A stretch of 5,711 nt of DNA, from positions 1 through 5,711 of the forward strand of contig JAADDG010000101.1 of assembly GCA_013154075.1 (NCBI GenBank), written 5' to 3'. The position numbers and the translations under genes are program-made. Within the stretch, counting starts at the first letter, position 1. Each line of letters begins with the position of its first letter. This DNA comes from Campylobacterota bacterium. Lineage in GTDB: Bacteria > Campylobacterota > Campylobacteria > Campylobacterales > JAADDG01. The notes beneath the pieces were generated by a model. That model was given only the letters and a program-made list of their open reading frames with translations, searched no databases and had not been told where the DNA came from. Shown here piece by piece: positions 5,502 to 5,711 of the stretch.

Positions 5502-5711
5502 TTATGAGCCGTCCTCTTGCGAAGCCAATTTGAAAATGTCCGAAAAGTCGTTTTCAAACTTCTCACACCTTGGACAGATCTTATCTCCTCCCTTGTAAGC
5601 AAAAGCGCATTTACAGACCCTGCAAACCTCTAAAGTGAACTCTATCAAAATCTCGGCTCTGTCAAACGCAAAATTTATTAAATCAAACTCTTTCAAATCA
5701 GAGCTCTTTAT
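5502..5711 (-). CDS. Small zinc-ribbon protein, 5' end uncertain or outside the window
   Basis: The reading frame is open from the window edge to a TAA at 5504-5502. A TTG at 5696 could start a 64-residue protein, with AAAGAG seven bases upstream. However, the frame stays open upstream of it, so the true start may lie outside the window. Counted from that TTG, cysteines C25-x2-C28 and C41-P-R-C44 form a zinc-ribbon pair separated by 12 residues, with an extra C30. The rest is acidic and soluble, with no membrane segment or signal peptide. The cysteine pattern indicates structural zinc binding; it does not give a function. The layout loosely recalls the C-terminal ribbon of HypA, but no HypA N-terminus is visible and the tail differs. 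It ends 6 bp before batA and in the same frame, so it is probably co-transcribed with the Bat genes. I do not recognise the family. Confidence 0.7.
   Translation of the reverse strand: MKSSDLKEFDLINFAFDRAEILIEFTLEVCRVCKCAFAYKGGDKICPRCEKFENDFSDIFKLASQEDGS

Noticed and set aside
5502..5711. Zinc-ribbon protein as the nickel chaperone HypA
   Set aside because: The FAF-like segment and CxxC...CPxC ribbon recall HypA, but the spacing between pairs is 12 rather than the 13 I remember. The conserved C-terminal strand is absent, and no MHE N-terminus is visible.
1..5711. Terminators, tRNA or rRNA genes, CRISPR arrays, insertion sequences
   Set aside because: Coding sequence fills the window with gaps of at most 8 bp. 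I found no strong hairpin followed by a T run on the coding strand at any junction, no spaced direct repeats and no transposase-like frame.

Overview
The window is a single, tightly packed minus-strand gene cluster of the Bat type (the aerotolerance, or MoxR / von Willebrand factor A, family). It reads from the high-numbered end to the low-numbered end. Base composition is AT-rich (roughly 35-42% G+C by eye), and ATA and AGA codons are frequent. The vWA protein and the MoxR ATPase resemble, from memory only, those of Campylobacterota (epsilonproteobacteria). I therefore suggest a Gram-negative campylobacterotan; this is an inference, not a database result.

Layout in reading order: (1) 5711-5502, the end (or all) of a small zinc-ribbon protein with CxxC...CPxC; (2) 5495-4626, BatA-type membrane vWA protein; (3) 4629-3103, a BatB-type vWA protein fused to a BatC-like TPR domain and a Lys/Ser-rich tail; (4) 3122-2037, BatD-type protein with a signal peptide, a periplasmic region and one transmembrane helix; (5) 2040-1123, MoxR AAA+ ATPase; (6) 1114-290, cytosolic DUF58 protein; (7) 293 to the window edge, start of a one-helix membrane protein that resembles the DUF4381 component. 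No gap between genes exceeds 8 bp. Three junctions are ATGA overlaps (4 bp) and one is a 20-bp overlap. There is no room for an internal promoter or terminator outside coding sequence, so this is one transcription unit whose promoter lies upstream of the window.

How the parts fit: in this family the MoxR ATPase is thought to act as a chaperone-like machine on client proteins, with vWA-domain partners as metal-dependent adaptors. DUF58 would be the cytosolic partner. BatA, BatB/C and BatD would form an inner-membrane complex with their vWA, TPR and BatD domains in the periplasm. The physiological role of Bat systems is unsettled (oxygen or stress tolerance, envelope integrity), and nothing here resolves it.

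Points worth a second look are the gene order (vWA genes first, MoxR-DUF58-DUF4381-like last, a circular permutation of the order I regard as usual), the BatB-BatC fusion with what looks like a retained internal signal peptide, a DUF58 protein that has lost the metal-site aspartate, and the zinc-ribbon gene at the head, in the same frame as batA. I see no RNA gene, mobile element, CRISPR array or wholly unknown system.
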